A DNA stretch of 64,000 nucleotides from Maridesulfovibrio sp. (GTDB lineage: Bacteria; Desulfobacterota; Desulfovibrionia; Desulfovibrionales; Desulfovibrionaceae). The translations under genes were made by a program, and so were the position numbers. Below, piece after piece: positions 18,109 through 27,422 of the stretch. Numbering within the stretch: the stretch's first letter is position 1; each line of letters begins with the position of its first letter. Where the stretch lies: NCBI RefSeq assembly GCF_963677005.1, contig NZ_OY781616.1, forward strand, positions 3,171,001 to 3,235,000, in the 5' to 3' direction. Under the pieces are notes generated by a model. That model searched no databases and had not been told where the DNA came from. It saw only the letters and a list, made by a program, of their open reading frames with translations.

Positions 18109-18543
18109 CTATTGCGGATCGAAAAGATTGATTCTGCGCAGGTGGCGGTCTCCTTCAAATTCGGAGGTCATGAATGCGCGTATGATTGACTCGGCCAGGC
18201 CGGGGCCGATGACCCTTTCACCCAGACAGAGAATATTGGCGTTGTTGTGTGCCCGGGCCATAGTTGCCATGTATTCATTGGTACACATGGCGGCGCGGAT
18301 GCCTTTGTGCTTGTTGGCGGCCATGGACATGCCGAGGCCGGTGCCGCAGATGAGGATTCCCGGAATATTTTCCGCACAGACCTGTTTTGCCACCTTTTCG
18401 GCGTAGACGGGATAGTCGCAGCTGACCGGAGCTTCCGGTCCTGCATCGACGACCTCATAGCCCATTTCGGTGAGCAGTTTGATCGCGAATTCCTTGAGGG
18501 AGAATCCTCCGTGATCCGAACCGATTACTACCTTACCGGCCAT
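18109..18543 (-). CDS. rpiB: ribose-5-phosphate isomerase B
   Basis: 144 residues. The RpiB/LacAB signature is complete: SDHGGFSLKE near the start, the catalytic Cys and GTGLGMS loop (CGTGLGMSMAANK), and RAHNNANILCLG. It interconverts ribose 5-phosphate and ribulose 5-phosphate. The ATG at 18543 has GGAGAAAA just upstream, so the longer start at 18576, which adds a basic 11-residue leader, is rejected. It shares strand and pathway with tkt. Confidence 0.95.
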   Translation of the reverse strand: MAGKVVIGSDHGGFSLKEFAIKLLTEMGYEVVDAGPEAPVSCDYPVYAEKVAKQVCAENIPGILICGTGLGMSMAANKHKGIRAAMCTNEYMATMARAHNNANILCLGERVIGPGLAESIIRAFMTSEFEGDRHLRRINLFDPQ

Positions 18544-18706
18544 CTGTTTTCTCCTGCGCCGGGTGCTCAAACGCAAACAGGCACAGCCATAACCGCATTC
18601 CGGGGAAATTTTTCCGCGGAACTTAGGTTGAACAGCCGTGCTTCGGTGTATGAGGTCAACACCCTGTACTTTTAGGTTTTGTTAAACGGCGTATCGGAAT
18701 CAGGGG

Positions 18707-18791
18707 TGGTGGTGGGGGGAGGATTCGAACCTCCGAAGGCGCTGCCGACAGATTTACAGTCTGTTCCCTTTGGCCACTCGGGAACCCCACC
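18707..18791 (-). tRNA. tRNA-Tyr (anticodon GUA)
   Basis: On the minus strand the acceptor arms are GGTGGGG and CCCCACC. The anticodon stem-loop CAGACTGTAAATCTG gives GUA. There is a long variable arm as in type II tRNAs, a T-arm GGAGGTTCGAATCCTCC, and CCA is encoded. It stands between rpiB and a small coiled-coil gene. Confidence 0.95.
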
Positions 18792-18813
18792 ACTATATTA
18801 TGAAATATCCTGA

Positions 18814-19125
18814 TCAGATATCCATTTCACGTTCATTGTCGCGGTACTTTACGTTCCGCTTTGCAGCCTGCTCTTTTTTGAGCCTGCTGATCTCATCCTT
18901 GAAAAAGTCTATCTGCTTTTTGCAGAGTTCTGCATCTCCAGCGGAGTCACCGCAGGTGATCTTGCCGAGAAGTGCATATTCTTTTTCCAGACGTTTTTCA
19001 AGCTGGCAAACTTCGAGGTTTCCAAGAAGCTTGGAGAAGACTCCTCTCATTTCCTGCAGCCATACGTCAAGTCCTATTTTGAAAATATCAAAAATTCCTT
19101 TCTTTTCGCCTGTATGCACGGTCAT
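18814..19125 (-). CDS. small coiled-coil hypothetical protein
   Basis: 103 residues, rich in Lys and Glu, with a predicted amphipathic or coiled-coil stretch over most of its length (LEKRLEKEYALLGK, FFKDEISRLKKEQ). Three Cys residues are present but form no known metal motif. No signal peptide. I do not recognise the family. GGGAGG stands about 7 bp before the ATG. It is 32 bp downstream of the LolB-like gene and probably closes that operon. Confidence 0.6.
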   Translation of the reverse strand: MTVHTGEKKGIFDIFKIGLDVWLQEMRGVFSKLLGNLEVCQLEKRLEKEYALLGKITCGDSAGDAELCKKQIDFFKDEISRLKKEQAAKRNVKYRDNEREMDI

Positions 19126-19157
19126 GCTTCCCTCCCGTTATGAAACTTGTGAATATG

Positions 19158-19988
19158 TCAATTGACCTTAATGTAGCTGGCCCGGTCCAGACGGACGGTC
19201 CGGGTGCCTTCAGGCAGCTGCATTTCCAGGGATTTGTCCGGCCATTTGCTGGCGGAGAATTCTCTGGTTTTTATTCTGAGCACGGCCCTGCCGCCGTTTT
19301 CAGTGTACACGGTGATTTTTCCGGGCAGCATTTTTCCGGAGTCGCCCTCCTCATAGGAGGTCAGTTCCATGCGCCATGGCGTCTCGCCGCATCCGGTCAT
19401 CCCTATTGGAATTCCCTGACCGGTCAGGGTGACGGAGCTTAGCGGTCCGTCATTGAAAAAAAATTGTCTGTCACCGTTGCCGTCCACCGGATTTACTGAA
19501 TTATAAGTGGACTGGATGAGTGACTGATAACAGCCGCCGACCAGTCCGGCAAGGTCTTTCAGGGAAAAAGGAAAGGGCAGGCCGAGAAGTTTGACCCCTC
19601 TCTGAGGGGAACTGTGGGTGTATACTGTTTCCTGCTCCGGGTAGTATGCTGTCAGTCCGGATTCGTCTTCACGGATGTGGGCGATATAGGCACCTATTCC
19701 GGCCCGCACGTCAAGTCGCAGCGGGGTTTCGGCATTGCCCCAGAGTGTTATGGTTGTCCGGTGCCCCCTGCCTTCCGCTGAATAGAACAGGCTGCCTGTG
19801 GCCTTCAGTCCGGTTGCGTTGCATCCGGAATAGGCGGCAAGAAATCGGGCGTAAACATCGTCAGCGTAATTCTGCTGTATATTGTGCCCGGCGCAGCCTC
19901 CCGCAAAGACGAGAAGCAGCAGGACAATCACCGCAGCAAGCGGCTTGTTGAGCGAAGTTTTTTCCGGTCTGTGATCTGGTCGGTACAA
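19158..19988 (-). CDS. outer-membrane lipoprotein, LolB-like
   Basis: 276 residues. A basic N-terminus is followed by a hydrophobic segment and the lipobox AGGC (Cys32). The mature part shows the beta-rich pattern of LolB/LolA-fold proteins (DVYARFLAAYSG, later LTAYYPEQETVY and a C-terminal PGKITVY). LolB receives lipoproteins from LolA at the outer membrane; the assignment here rests on fold pattern only. It starts with TTG; GGGGCAA precedes it. The TPR lipoprotein gene lies 14 bp upstream. Confidence 0.6.
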   Translation of the reverse strand: MYRPDHRPEKTSLNKPLAAVIVLLLLVFAGGCAGHNIQQNYADDVYARFLAAYSGCNATGLKATGSLFYSAEGRGHRTTITLWGNAETPLRLDVRAGIGAYIAHIREDESGLTAYYPEQETVYTHSSPQRGVKLLGLPFPFSLKDLAGLVGGCYQSLIQSTYNSVNPVDGNGDRQFFFNDGPLSSVTLTGQGIPIGMTGCGETPWRMELTSYEEGDSGKMLPGKITVYTENGGRAVLRIKTREFSASKWPDKSLEMQLPEGTRTVRLDRASYIKVN

Positions 19989-20002
19989 GGTTGCCCCTGT
20001 TG

Positions 20003-21763
20003 TTATTTCTGGAGGTCTTTAAGCTTTTTTTGAATCTCGGCTTTGTTCTTCGCATTGAACTTGAGCGCTTTTTTGTAGCCCTTGACGGCTTCGGCTTTTT
20101 TCCCGTTGCTGAGAGCTATGTCTCCATAATGCTCCCACAGTTCGGCCTGCTTAGGTCTGAGGGAAACCGCACGGTTTATCTGCTTCCATGCTTCCTCAAA
20201 ATTGCCCATGCGATAATTCACCCAGGCCAGGGAGTCTATTATGTAGCCGTTGTCCGGTTCGAGTTTGTTGGCTCTGGTGATCAGCACCAGCGCCCGGTCG
20301 AGATGCTCGTTTCTATCGGCCAGCAGGTAACCTACGAAGTTGAGCGCGTCTGCGTGGTCCGGATGCTTGGCGATGATCTGCTCCATGTATTTGATGGTCT
20401 GCTCCACATCGCCGTTACGTTCCGCGCTTACGCCGAGCTGGAAGAGGATGTCCGGATTGTCCGGTACATTTTTGTTTCCCCTGAGCAGGGCTTCATCTGC
20501 CAGCGCAAGATCCCCGGCTGTGCTGTGCAGGGCCGCTTCCAACAGGTAGAAGTTGGCTGCCGCAGGGAATTTTTCCTGTCCAAGGCGGATTACCTCAAGG
20601 GCTTCGTCGTTGCGCTTGAGGTCTATCAGCAGGTGGGCCTTGAACTGCAGACTCCGGTCGAAATGTTCGCTTTCCGGTTTTATCTTGTTCAGGTATTCAA
20701 GCGCCTTTGCCGGATCGTCTTCGCCCTCGTAGGCGATGGATGATTTGAAAAAGTAATAGGCATCGGGAACGGGCTTCTGCTGGGCGAAAATATCCAGGAT
20801 GGTGGATGCCTGCCCGTAGAATTTGGCACTCAGGAAAGCCTGTGCCGCATCAAGCAGAAAGCCGTTGTTGCGCGGACCTTCCAGCACCAGCCGCAGGGCC
20901 TGTTCCGGATTGTTGAGTTTCAGGGAAAGTTCTACCAGTCGTAACCGGATGTGGCTGGAAATATCCGGAAATTTAAGCATTTTGTAATAAATGCGTTCGG
21001 CTTCGGCATAGTCTTTTTCCTGCTCGTGCAGGTAGGCCAGTTCCCCCCATGCTTCTACCAGTTCCGGGTTTATTTCAACCGCTTTGTGAAAGCTTCTGAT
21101 GGCCTGTTTGGTCAATCCCAGACCAGCACTGGCCTTGCCGTGCAGGTAATGGATGCGGGAAGTGCGCTTGTCCATGGGGATAACTTTGAGGATATCCAGA
21201 GCCTGGGCATATTTTTTCTGCTCCAGATAGATGCGCGCCAGATGCGTACTGACGATCAGGTCGTCGGGTTTCTTGTGCAGGTATTCCTTGAGCACCGCTT
21301 CGGCGTCACGGCTGCGGTTGTCGACTATGTAGGTGTTTGCAAGATTTATGGTCAGATCTCTGTTCAGGGGGTACTTTTCCAGCCCTTCCTTGAGAGTTGC
21401 GCGGGCTTCGTCCAACCGTTGCGCAGTCCAGTAGATGGCGAATTTATCAATGTAGAGCTGAATTGTCGGCTCCACCGCGATGATCCTGTTCAGAACCTCC
21501 AGCGCCTGTTTCTGTATGATCGCAGCTTCGTTCAGGGCTTGCGGAGAGTTCAGACCGCTGCTGATCAATTGTCCCAGTCTGGATCGGTAATCCATGTAGA
21601 CAAGGTAATCGTAAGTAAGCTGCGCCTCTGAGCTCAGGGGAAGTTTTACGGCCGGCTGCTGTATGGTTTTGGAAGCACATCCCTGAAGAAACAGCATACC
21701 GAGCAGGATCAGGGTGCATGCTGTTGTTACGATTATTTTGCAGATGCCGTTGCTGTGGGTCAT
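20003..21763 (-). CDS. TPR-repeat lipoprotein
   Basis: 586 residues. A signal peptide ends in the lipobox LQGC (about residue 29). From about residue 70 to the end are ten or more TPR units, with typical phrases such as PLNRDLTINLANTYI, NPELVEAWGELAYLHEQ and LWEHYGDIALSNGKKAEA. TPR lipoproteins act as scaffolds in envelope complexes. The ATG overlaps the stop of the HD gene (ATGA). It belongs to the rpoH-HD-TPR-LolB run on the minus strand. Confidence 0.8.
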   Translation of the reverse strand: MTHSNGICKIIVTTACTLILLGMLFLQGCASKTIQQPAVKLPLSSEAQLTYDYLVYMDYRSRLGQLISSGLNSPQALNEAAIIQKQALEVLNRIIAVEPTIQLYIDKFAIYWTAQRLDEARATLKEGLEKYPLNRDLTINLANTYIVDNRSRDAEAVLKEYLHKKPDDLIVSTHLARIYLEQKKYAQALDILKVIPMDKRTSRIHYLHGKASAGLGLTKQAIRSFHKAVEINPELVEAWGELAYLHEQEKDYAEAERIYYKMLKFPDISSHIRLRLVELSLKLNNPEQALRLVLEGPRNNGFLLDAAQAFLSAKFYGQASTILDIFAQQKPVPDAYYFFKSSIAYEGEDDPAKALEYLNKIKPESEHFDRSLQFKAHLLIDLKRNDEALEVIRLGQEKFPAAANFYLLEAALHSTAGDLALADEALLRGNKNVPDNPDILFQLGVSAERNGDVEQTIKYMEQIIAKHPDHADALNFVGYLLADRNEHLDRALVLITRANKLEPDNGYIIDSLAWVNYRMGNFEEAWKQINRAVSLRPKQAELWEHYGDIALSNGKKAEAVKGYKKALKFNAKNKAEIQKKLKDLQK

Positions 21764-22548
21764 ATAATGTTTTCCGGAGTCTCGGCTGATTTATATCTGG
21801 GATCTTTGACCAGCTCGGTCAGTTTTTCGTATATGGCCGATCCTATGCTGATACCTTGAGCTATCATCTCGGGACCGTACTGTTTTCCGGTTTCTGTCCT
21901 GAATGTCGATTCGATCGACTTGATTATCTCCAGTCCCTTGGGGAATTTTGCGGTGATTTCCTCAATGGTCCAGTCTTCATAATCACATATTTCCCAGAGT
22001 GTTGTGGAAAAGTTATCCGGTCCCCAGCGGAATTTGTCCGCATCATAAAGCGCTCCGCTGAGCAACTTGAGTTCCGGGTCGTTTTCAATTGGTTTTTCCG
22101 GCTTGAAAGCTTCATGCCGGGCAATTGATTCTGCTATGAGGTCCTTGCTGCGCTCGGAAAGGGGATAGTTCTTGAGAATTACTCTGGAGGTTTCGGCCCC
22201 GCGCTGCGCATGTTCCGTGTCCAGTCGACAGCTGTCGTGCAGCAGGCCGCAGAACTGGGCCAGGAGCACAAGTTCTCGCACCCTGTCCGAATCCATGTCC
22301 TCGCCTTCCTTGAGGATGATGGCCCCGGCCTCTATGGCCACTTTCTTGGAATGATAAACTCCGTGGGCATATTCATCATAAAGGAATGGCAGAACGTCCT
22401 CTTGAAGTCTGATCACCAGAGGGTGGTCGAAAAACATGTCCCGCGCGAATTCGATCTGGGTTTCCAGATCGCGATAGAAAACCGGCACAGGAAGAGCCGA
22501 GGCCATGGCCTTGGCTTCCTTTTTTAGTTCAGTAAGCAGTATGTTCAT
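21760..22548 (-). CDS. HD-domain hydrolase-like protein
   Basis: About 262 residues. The HD motif is seen as H..(about 60 residues)..LLHDSCRLD, with further metal-type residues in ARHEAF and YDADKFRWG, the order of HD phosphohydrolases. The substrate is not predictable. The ATG at 22548 lies within the last 20 bp of rpoH; another at 22614 would overlap more. Translational coupling to rpoH is likely. Its 3' end overlaps the TPR gene by 4 bp. Confidence 0.7.
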   Translation of the reverse strand: MNILLTELKKEAKAMASALPVPVFYRDLETQIEFARDMFFDHPLVIRLQEDVLPFLYDEYAHGVYHSKKVAIEAGAIILKEGEDMDSDRVRELVLLAQFCGLLHDSCRLDTEHAQRGAETSRVILKNYPLSERSKDLIAESIARHEAFKPEKPIENDPELKLLSGALYDADKFRWGPDNFSTTLWEICDYEDWTIEEITAKFPKGLEIIKSIESTFRTETGKQYGPEMIAQGISIGSAIYEKLTELVKDPRYKSAETPENII

Positions 22549-23506
22549 TTTCTGGTATCCAGTCAGGAGAAAAGTCTTGTATTTTATCGGCCAGATGTTC
22601 CTTAAGCTTATCAAGAAGCCTTGCTTCGATCTGGCGTACCCGTTCCCTGGTTACTCCGAACTCTTCACCGATTTCCCGCAGGGTTCTCGGAGAATCGGAA
22701 AGAAGACGGTCATTCAGAATCACCTGTTCCTTGTCGTTCAGGTCCGGAACAATCGTTCTGAGCTGTTCAAGCAGTAATGTGGAAATCTCTTTGTTGGCAA
22801 GAGTTTCTTCAACACCAAGTCCGAGATCGGGCAGGAAATCCATGCGGGTGGCTTCCGAATCCTCACCGAATTTCAGGTTCAGCGAGAGGTCGTTCTTGGC
22901 CAGCCGCTGGTCCATTTCCGTAATTTCCTCTTCGCTCACGTTGAGATTCTCGGAAAGCTGCGAAGTCGTGGGGTCGAAGCCAAGGGTCTGTAACCTTTGG
23001 CGTTCCTTGTTGAGGTTGTAGAACAGCTTGCGCTGGGTCTGGGTTGTCCCGATTTTGACCATGCGCCAGTTGTCCATGATGTATTTCAGGATATATGCCT
23101 TGATCCAGAAAGCTGCGTAATAGGAAAATTTGATCCCCTTGTCGGGGTCGAATTTATTGACCGCCTTCATGAGGCCGACATTCCCTTCCTGAATAAGGTC
23201 CAGAACGTTCTGCATCCAGCGGCGCTGAAAGTCCATGGCGATTTTCACCACCAGTCTTAGGTGCGATGAAATCAGGCGGAAGGCGGCTTCCTGGTCGCCG
23301 TTCTCCTGCACCCGTTTGGCCAGCCGGAATTCTTCATCCGGGTCCAGCAGCGGAAACCTGCTGATTTCCTGCAGGTACAGATGCAGAGGGTCCCTAGTAG
23401 CTATTTCCCCGCGTGCTTTCGGCGTGGGGAGAAAGTCATCCTTCGGAACTTCCGTTTCCTCGTTTTCAACGATTTCCAATTCTATGGGGTCGTCATTTGA
23501 TGTCAT
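22529..23506 (-). CDS. rpoH: RNA polymerase sigma factor, RpoH family
   Basis: 325 residues. Region 1.2 (RDPLHLYLQEISRFPLL), region 2 (DLIQEGNVGLMKAVNKFD, FSYYAAFWIKAYI), the RpoH-box type phrase IGTTQTQRKLFYNL, and region 4 (TLREIGEEFGVTRERVRQIE) are all present. There is no long region 1.1, so this is not the housekeeping sigma. RpoH factors direct heat-shock transcription. An acidic N-terminal extension of about 35 residues is a little longer than in enterobacteria. The ribosome binding site before the ATG is weak. Confidence 0.88.
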   Translation of the reverse strand: MTSNDDPIELEIVENEETEVPKDDFLPTPKARGEIATRDPLHLYLQEISRFPLLDPDEEFRLAKRVQENGDQEAAFRLISSHLRLVVKIAMDFQRRWMQNVLDLIQEGNVGLMKAVNKFDPDKGIKFSYYAAFWIKAYILKYIMDNWRMVKIGTTQTQRKLFYNLNKERQRLQTLGFDPTTSQLSENLNVSEEEITEMDQRLAKNDLSLNLKFGEDSEATRMDFLPDLGLGVEETLANKEISTLLLEQLRTIVPDLNDKEQVILNDRLLSDSPRTLREIGEEFGVTRERVRQIEARLLDKLKEHLADKIQDFSPDWIPENEHTAY

Positions 23507-23898
23507 TGGCCGGATTGGTTTTCCTGTTCGGCTGAGATTTCTTGAATATTGTATCGAAAACTTGAGATCATATCAGTAATTGATAAGGATATAGTTTTTG
23601 TTTGTCCTTTTCAATGTTTTTAAGTAGAAGCGTTTTCAACGCATATAGCCCTCCTTACTCCTGAACGATCCGCCTGCAAATATACGGCTGTGGCAGCCGG
23701 ACTGCCGATAAAGGGAACCCTGTACAGGGAGCCCGGCGGAATCATTACTCATCCGGATTTTGGCGGAATGCTTGCCGGACTTCGGTTTATCGGGCTTGCC
23801 ACAGGTCGGCACGGCTGACATTATTTCAAACACCAACATAGGATCAATCAGCCTTTTGGCTGGGATTTTTATTCATAACATTTCCGGAGCAGTTTATC
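23507..23898. other. 392-bp intergenic region between rpoH and metH
   Basis: AT-rich near rpoH, GC-rich from 23660. The plus-strand frame 23624-23818 is open for 65 codons and reads like a protein end but has no good start (a GTG at 23690 without clear binding site). I looked for a cobalamin or SAM/SAH riboswitch before metH and do not find one. Confidence 0.4.
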
Positions 23899-26319
23899 AT
23901 GCCAGATTTTCGCAAAGCCTTGAATGACGGACGCGTGTATTTTTTTGATGGCGGGTACGGAACCTTTCTGCAGAGCAGGGGGCTTCCGGCAGGCATGTCC
24001 CCCGAGTTGTTCGGTCTGCATAGTCCCGAAGTCATCAGATCCGTGCATCAGGATTATGTTGATGCCGGTGCGGATGTTCTGACAACCAACACCTTTGGCG
24101 GAAGCCGTCCTAAACTCGGAGCCGATGCCGATGTTGTCGGGTTGAACCGGGAGATGGCCCGCATAGCCCGCTCCGTTGCCGGAGACAGGATTTTTGTTGC
24201 CGGAAGTGTCGGTCCTACCGGACATTTCGTGCGTCCTCTGGGCGAGTTGACTTTCAGGGAAATGGTGGAAATCTACAAGGAACAGATTCGGGGTCTTGCC
24301 GAAGGCGGTGCCGACCTGATCCTCGGGGAAACCCATTTTGACCTGGCCGAAGCCAGAGCGGTCGTTATCGCGGCCCGCGAAGTATGCGATCTGCCCGTCG
24401 GTATTTCAATGACTTTCGAATCTCCTTCCGCCTGTCTGACCGGAACTTCTCCGCTGACATTCATTGACACCATGCAGAACATGGGTGTGGAACTGATGGG
24501 CACGAACTGCAGCGCCGGACCGGAACAGATTTTCGAGGCCCTGCAGAACATGAAGCCGCGCCTTTCTTCCCCTCTGCTGGTGGAAGCCAATGCCGGCCTG
24601 CCCGAGCTGGACGAAAACCGAAACACCGTGTTCCGTCTCAAACCGGAGCCTTTTGCCGAACAGTCGGCCCGTTTTCTGGATATCGGCGCCAAGTTCATCG
24701 GCGGATGCTGCGGGACCGGCCCCGACCATATCCGGGCCCTGCGTGCTGCTGTCGGTGAAGCCTCCTGGAAACGTCCGGTTCCCGAGGACGACTGCCAGAT
24801 GGTCCTGACCTCCCGTTCCTCTTCCGTGCCCATCGGTTTTGAGCAGCGCGGAGTGATCATCGGCGAGCGCATCAACCCCACGGGCAAGAAGGTGCTTATT
24901 GCCGAGCTCCAGAAAGGACAGTTCACCGAGGCCATGAAGTTCGCAGAAGAACAGCTTAATGCCGGCGCTCCGGTGCTGGATGTGAACGTCGGCGCACCCA
25001 TGGTGGACGAGGTGGAGATTCTTCCGGCCCTGACCAGAGAGATTTTCGCCCGCCATCCGGCTCCCCTGAGCATAGACTCCACCAACCCCGATGCTGTCGA
25101 GGCTGCACTCTGGGAGTACCCCGGATCACCGCTGGTAAACTCCATCAGCGGAGAACCCGGACGCATGGAGCGTCTGGGACCGTTGTGCCGAAAGTTCGGC
25201 GCTCCGTTCATTCTGCTGCCCATAATCGGCAGCAAGCTGCCGTTTACCTGCGAGGAAAAGGTGCAGGTTGTATCCGACCTGCTTAAGCAGGCTGACGATT
25301 ACGGCATTCCGCGCAGACTGATCATGGTTGATGCCCTGGCTCTGACCGTGTCTTCCAAGCCGACTGCGGCGCGCCATTGCCTCGACTTTATCCGCCACTG
25401 CAGGGAGGAATGGAATCTGCCCACCGTGCTGGGCCTTTCCAACGTCTCTTTCGGACTGCCTGCGCGTGAACTGCTTAACTCCACTTTCCTGACCCTGTGT
25501 CAGGGACAGGGACTTTGTGCATTCATCGCCAACCCCAACTCTTCCCGACTGCGTGAATCCCTGTATTCGGCCGAAGTTCTTCTCGCCCGCGACAAGCAGG
25601 CTGAGCAGTATATTGAAAATTTTTCCGGATGGACACCTTCCGGTGACGGTGGAAACACCTCTTCAGGCGGTCCTGCCGGTAAAAAGGATAAATCCGGTGC
25701 GGACAATCTTTTCGACGCCGTGGTCAAAGGGGATCGCGGCAGGATTGTAAGCCTTATCGAGCGCGATCTCGATGGTGGACGCGATCCTTTTGCGCTGGTC
25801 AATGAAGACCTCATTCCAGCCATTATGGATGTCGGTGAAAAATACGAGCGCAAGGAATATTTTCTCCCGCAACTGCTGCAGTCTGCGGAAACTCTGCAGA
25901 AGGGATTCGTCAAGCTCAAGCCCCTGCTTGAAGCCGCAGGTGGAGCGGAGCCTAAGGAAACCATAGTAATGGCTACTGTGGAAGGCGATATCCACGACAT
26001 CGGTAAAAATATTGTCTGCCTGATGCTGCGCAACCACGGATACAACGTTGTCGACCTTGGAAAGGACGTTCCGGCTGAAGCCATAGTGGATTCCGCTGTT
26101 GAGCACGGGGCAAAGATCATCGGTCTTTCCGCGCTCATGACCACCACCATGGTGCGCATGGAAGACACCGTGAAGCTTATTCGCGAGCGCGGTCTGGACA
26201 TGAAGGTCATGATCGGCGGTGCGGTAATTACCGGGGGGTTCTGTGATTCCATAGGCGCTGACGGCTGGTCCACGGATGCCGTGGCCGCGGTGAAAGTTGC
26301 CAAGGAACTCTTGCAGTAG
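23899..26319 (+). CDS. metH: B12-dependent methionine synthase, short form
   Basis: 806 residues in MetH order: homocysteine-binding domain (1-290) with the zinc site ending GGCCGTGPDHI; pterin-binding domain (about 320-570, GERINPTGKK, DVNVGAPMVDE); cobalamin cap (about 615-690); and B12 domain with EGDIHDIGKN (cobalt-ligating His near residue 698). The roughly 350-residue SAM-binding activation domain of the E. coli enzyme is absent. Such short enzymes occur in many anaerobes and need separate reactivation. The linker near residue 580-600 is Gly/Ser-rich. GGAGC stands 10 bp before the ATG. Confidence 0.93.
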   Translation: MPDFRKALNDGRVYFFDGGYGTFLQSRGLPAGMSPELFGLHSPEVIRSVHQDYVDAGADVLTTNTFGGSRPKLGADADVVGLNREMARIARSVAGDRIFVAGSVGPTGHFVRPLGELTFREMVEIYKEQIRGLAEGGADLILGETHFDLAEARAVVIAAREVCDLPVGISMTFESPSACLTGTSPLTFIDTMQNMGVELMGTNCSAGPEQIFEALQNMKPRLSSPLLVEANAGLPELDENRNTVFRLKPEPFAEQSARFLDIGAKFIGGCCGTGPDHIRALRAAVGEASWKRPVPEDDCQMVLTSRSSSVPIGFEQRGVIIGERINPTGKKVLIAELQKGQFTEAMKFAEEQLNAGAPVLDVNVGAPMVDEVEILPALTREIFARHPAPLSIDSTNPDAVEAALWEYPGSPLVNSISGEPGRMERLGPLCRKFGAPFILLPIIGSKLPFTCEEKVQVVSDLLKQADDYGIPRRLIMVDALALTVSSKPTAARHCLDFIRHCREEWNLPTVLGLSNVSFGLPARELLNSTFLTLCQGQGLCAFIANPNSSRLRESLYSAEVLLARDKQAEQYIENFSGWTPSGDGGNTSSGGPAGKKDKSGADNLFDAVVKGDRGRIVSLIERDLDGGRDPFALVNEDLIPAIMDVGEKYERKEYFLPQLLQSAETLQKGFVKLKPLLEAAGGAEPKETIVMATVEGDIHDIGKNIVCLMLRNHGYNVVDLGKDVPAEAIVDSAVEHGAKIIGLSALMTTTMVRMEDTVKLIRERGLDMKVMIGGAVITGGFCDSIGADGWSTDAVAAVKVAKELLQ

Positions 26320-26340
26320 AAGCGTATTGCATGGAAATTT

Positions 26341-26378
26341 CCCCTGCCGACAGTTTTCCTGTCGGCAGGGGCTGTTTT
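26341..26378 (+). terminator. intrinsic terminator after metH
   Basis: A perfect 13-bp stem CCCCTGCCGACAG / CTGTCGGCAGGGG, loop TTTTC, followed by CTGTTTT. Confidence 0.85.
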
Positions 26379-26448
26379 GAATTATTTCCGGTAATCTGCT
26401 AATGCGGATTGAAATGAAAACAGTTTTGCCGTCAAAATTGGGGTTTTT

Positions 26449-26931
26449 ATGAAAATTACGCGTAAAATATTCGTGATTCTGGCTCTGCTGCTACTTGTTG
26501 CCGGCTGTGATAAGGCCGGGGGAACCGAGGGTGTGGAAACGATCAACGCCAAAGGTATTCAGGACCTGATCGACAGCAACAGGGGCCGGGTAATCATGGT
26601 CAACTTCTGGGCTACGTGGTGTCCTCCCTGCCGTGCCGAGATTCCGGAACTTATTGAACTGCGCAAGAAGTTTTCCGATGACGATCTGGTGATGATCGGA
26701 GTTTCGGTTGATGCCGACAGTTCCGCTGTTAACGATTTCATGAAGAATACGCAGCAGTTCAATTACCCGATTTATTTTGCGGCTGACGATGTCGGCAGCT
26801 ACTTCAGGATCAAGTCCATTCCCAGAACGCTGCTTTATGATCCCCATGGAAAGCGTGTTTTCGATAAGGAAGGCAGCTATCCTGGAGCAATGTTTGAAAA
26901 TTATATAAAGAAATTGTTGAAGGACCGGTAG
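26449..26931 (+). CDS. TlpA/ResA-like thioredoxin lipoprotein
   Basis: 160 residues. Signal peptide with lipobox VAGC (Cys20), then a thioredoxin-fold domain with active site WCPPC in NFWATWCPPCRAEIPEL and the cis-Pro loop SIPRTLL. It is a membrane-anchored periplasmic thiol-disulfide oxidoreductase, often linked to cytochrome c maturation; no partner gene is near. It is followed after 6 bp by a GNAT gene. Confidence 0.88.
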   Translation: MKITRKIFVILALLLLVAGCDKAGGTEGVETINAKGIQDLIDSNRGRVIMVNFWATWCPPCRAEIPELIELRKKFSDDDLVMIGVSVDADSSAVNDFMKNTQQFNYPIYFAADDVGSYFRIKSIPRTLLYDPHGKRVFDKEGSYPGAMFENYIKKLLKDR

Positions 26932-26937
26932 AAACGG

Positions 26938-27396
26938 ATGGCGATAATCAGAAAAGCGGTGATGAAGGACGCAAAGGCGATTCACCTCATCATCAAGGAC
27001 AGGACCAAGGACGCAATGGTCCTTCCCCGGCCACTTAATTCCATTTATAATCATTTACGCGATTTTTTTGTGGCAGAAGCGGATGACGGTACAATTGTAG
27101 GGTGTTGTGCGCTGGCAATCAGCTGGGATAATCTGGCGGAGGTTCGCTCTCTTGTCGTTGTTCCCGAAGCAAGGGGGTCTCGACTCGGAGAGGCCATGGT
27201 TTCCGCGTGTTTCAAGGAAGCTCTGGATCTGGGTATCAATGAAGTCTTTGTTTTGACCAATATTGAAGAATTCTTTGCCGGTCTCGGATTCGTGGCAACG
27301 GACAAAAATATCCTGCCCCAGAAAATCTGGGCGGACTGCATAAATTGTCCCCTGTTCCCGGATTGCGATGAAATTCCAATGCTGATCAAACTTTAA
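26938..27396 (+). CDS. GNAT N-acetyltransferase, short ArgA-like
   Basis: 152 residues. GNAT fold with the acetyl-CoA loop around VVPEARGSRLGEAMV. The C-terminal phrase QKIWADCINCPLFPDCDE, with its Cys residues, is typical of the stand-alone acetyltransferases that act as N-acetylglutamate synthase in several bacteria lacking classical ArgA. Arginine biosynthesis is therefore the likely role. It overlaps no gene but lies close behind the thioredoxin-like gene and 26 bp before hpt. Confidence 0.75.
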   Translation: MAIIRKAVMKDAKAIHLIIKDRTKDAMVLPRPLNSIYNHLRDFFVAEADDGTIVGCCALAISWDNLAEVRSLVVVPEARGSRLGEAMVSACFKEALDLGINEVFVLTNIEEFFAGLGFVATDKNILPQKIWADCINCPLFPDCDEIPMLIKL

Positions 27397-27422
27397 TTTC
27401 GAAAAATAAAAGGAAAACCGCT

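Noticed and set aside
23507..23898. A cobalamin or SAM/SAH riboswitch before metH
   Set aside because: The region has GC-rich arms, but I could not find the conserved core of any of these riboswitch classes on the plus strand.
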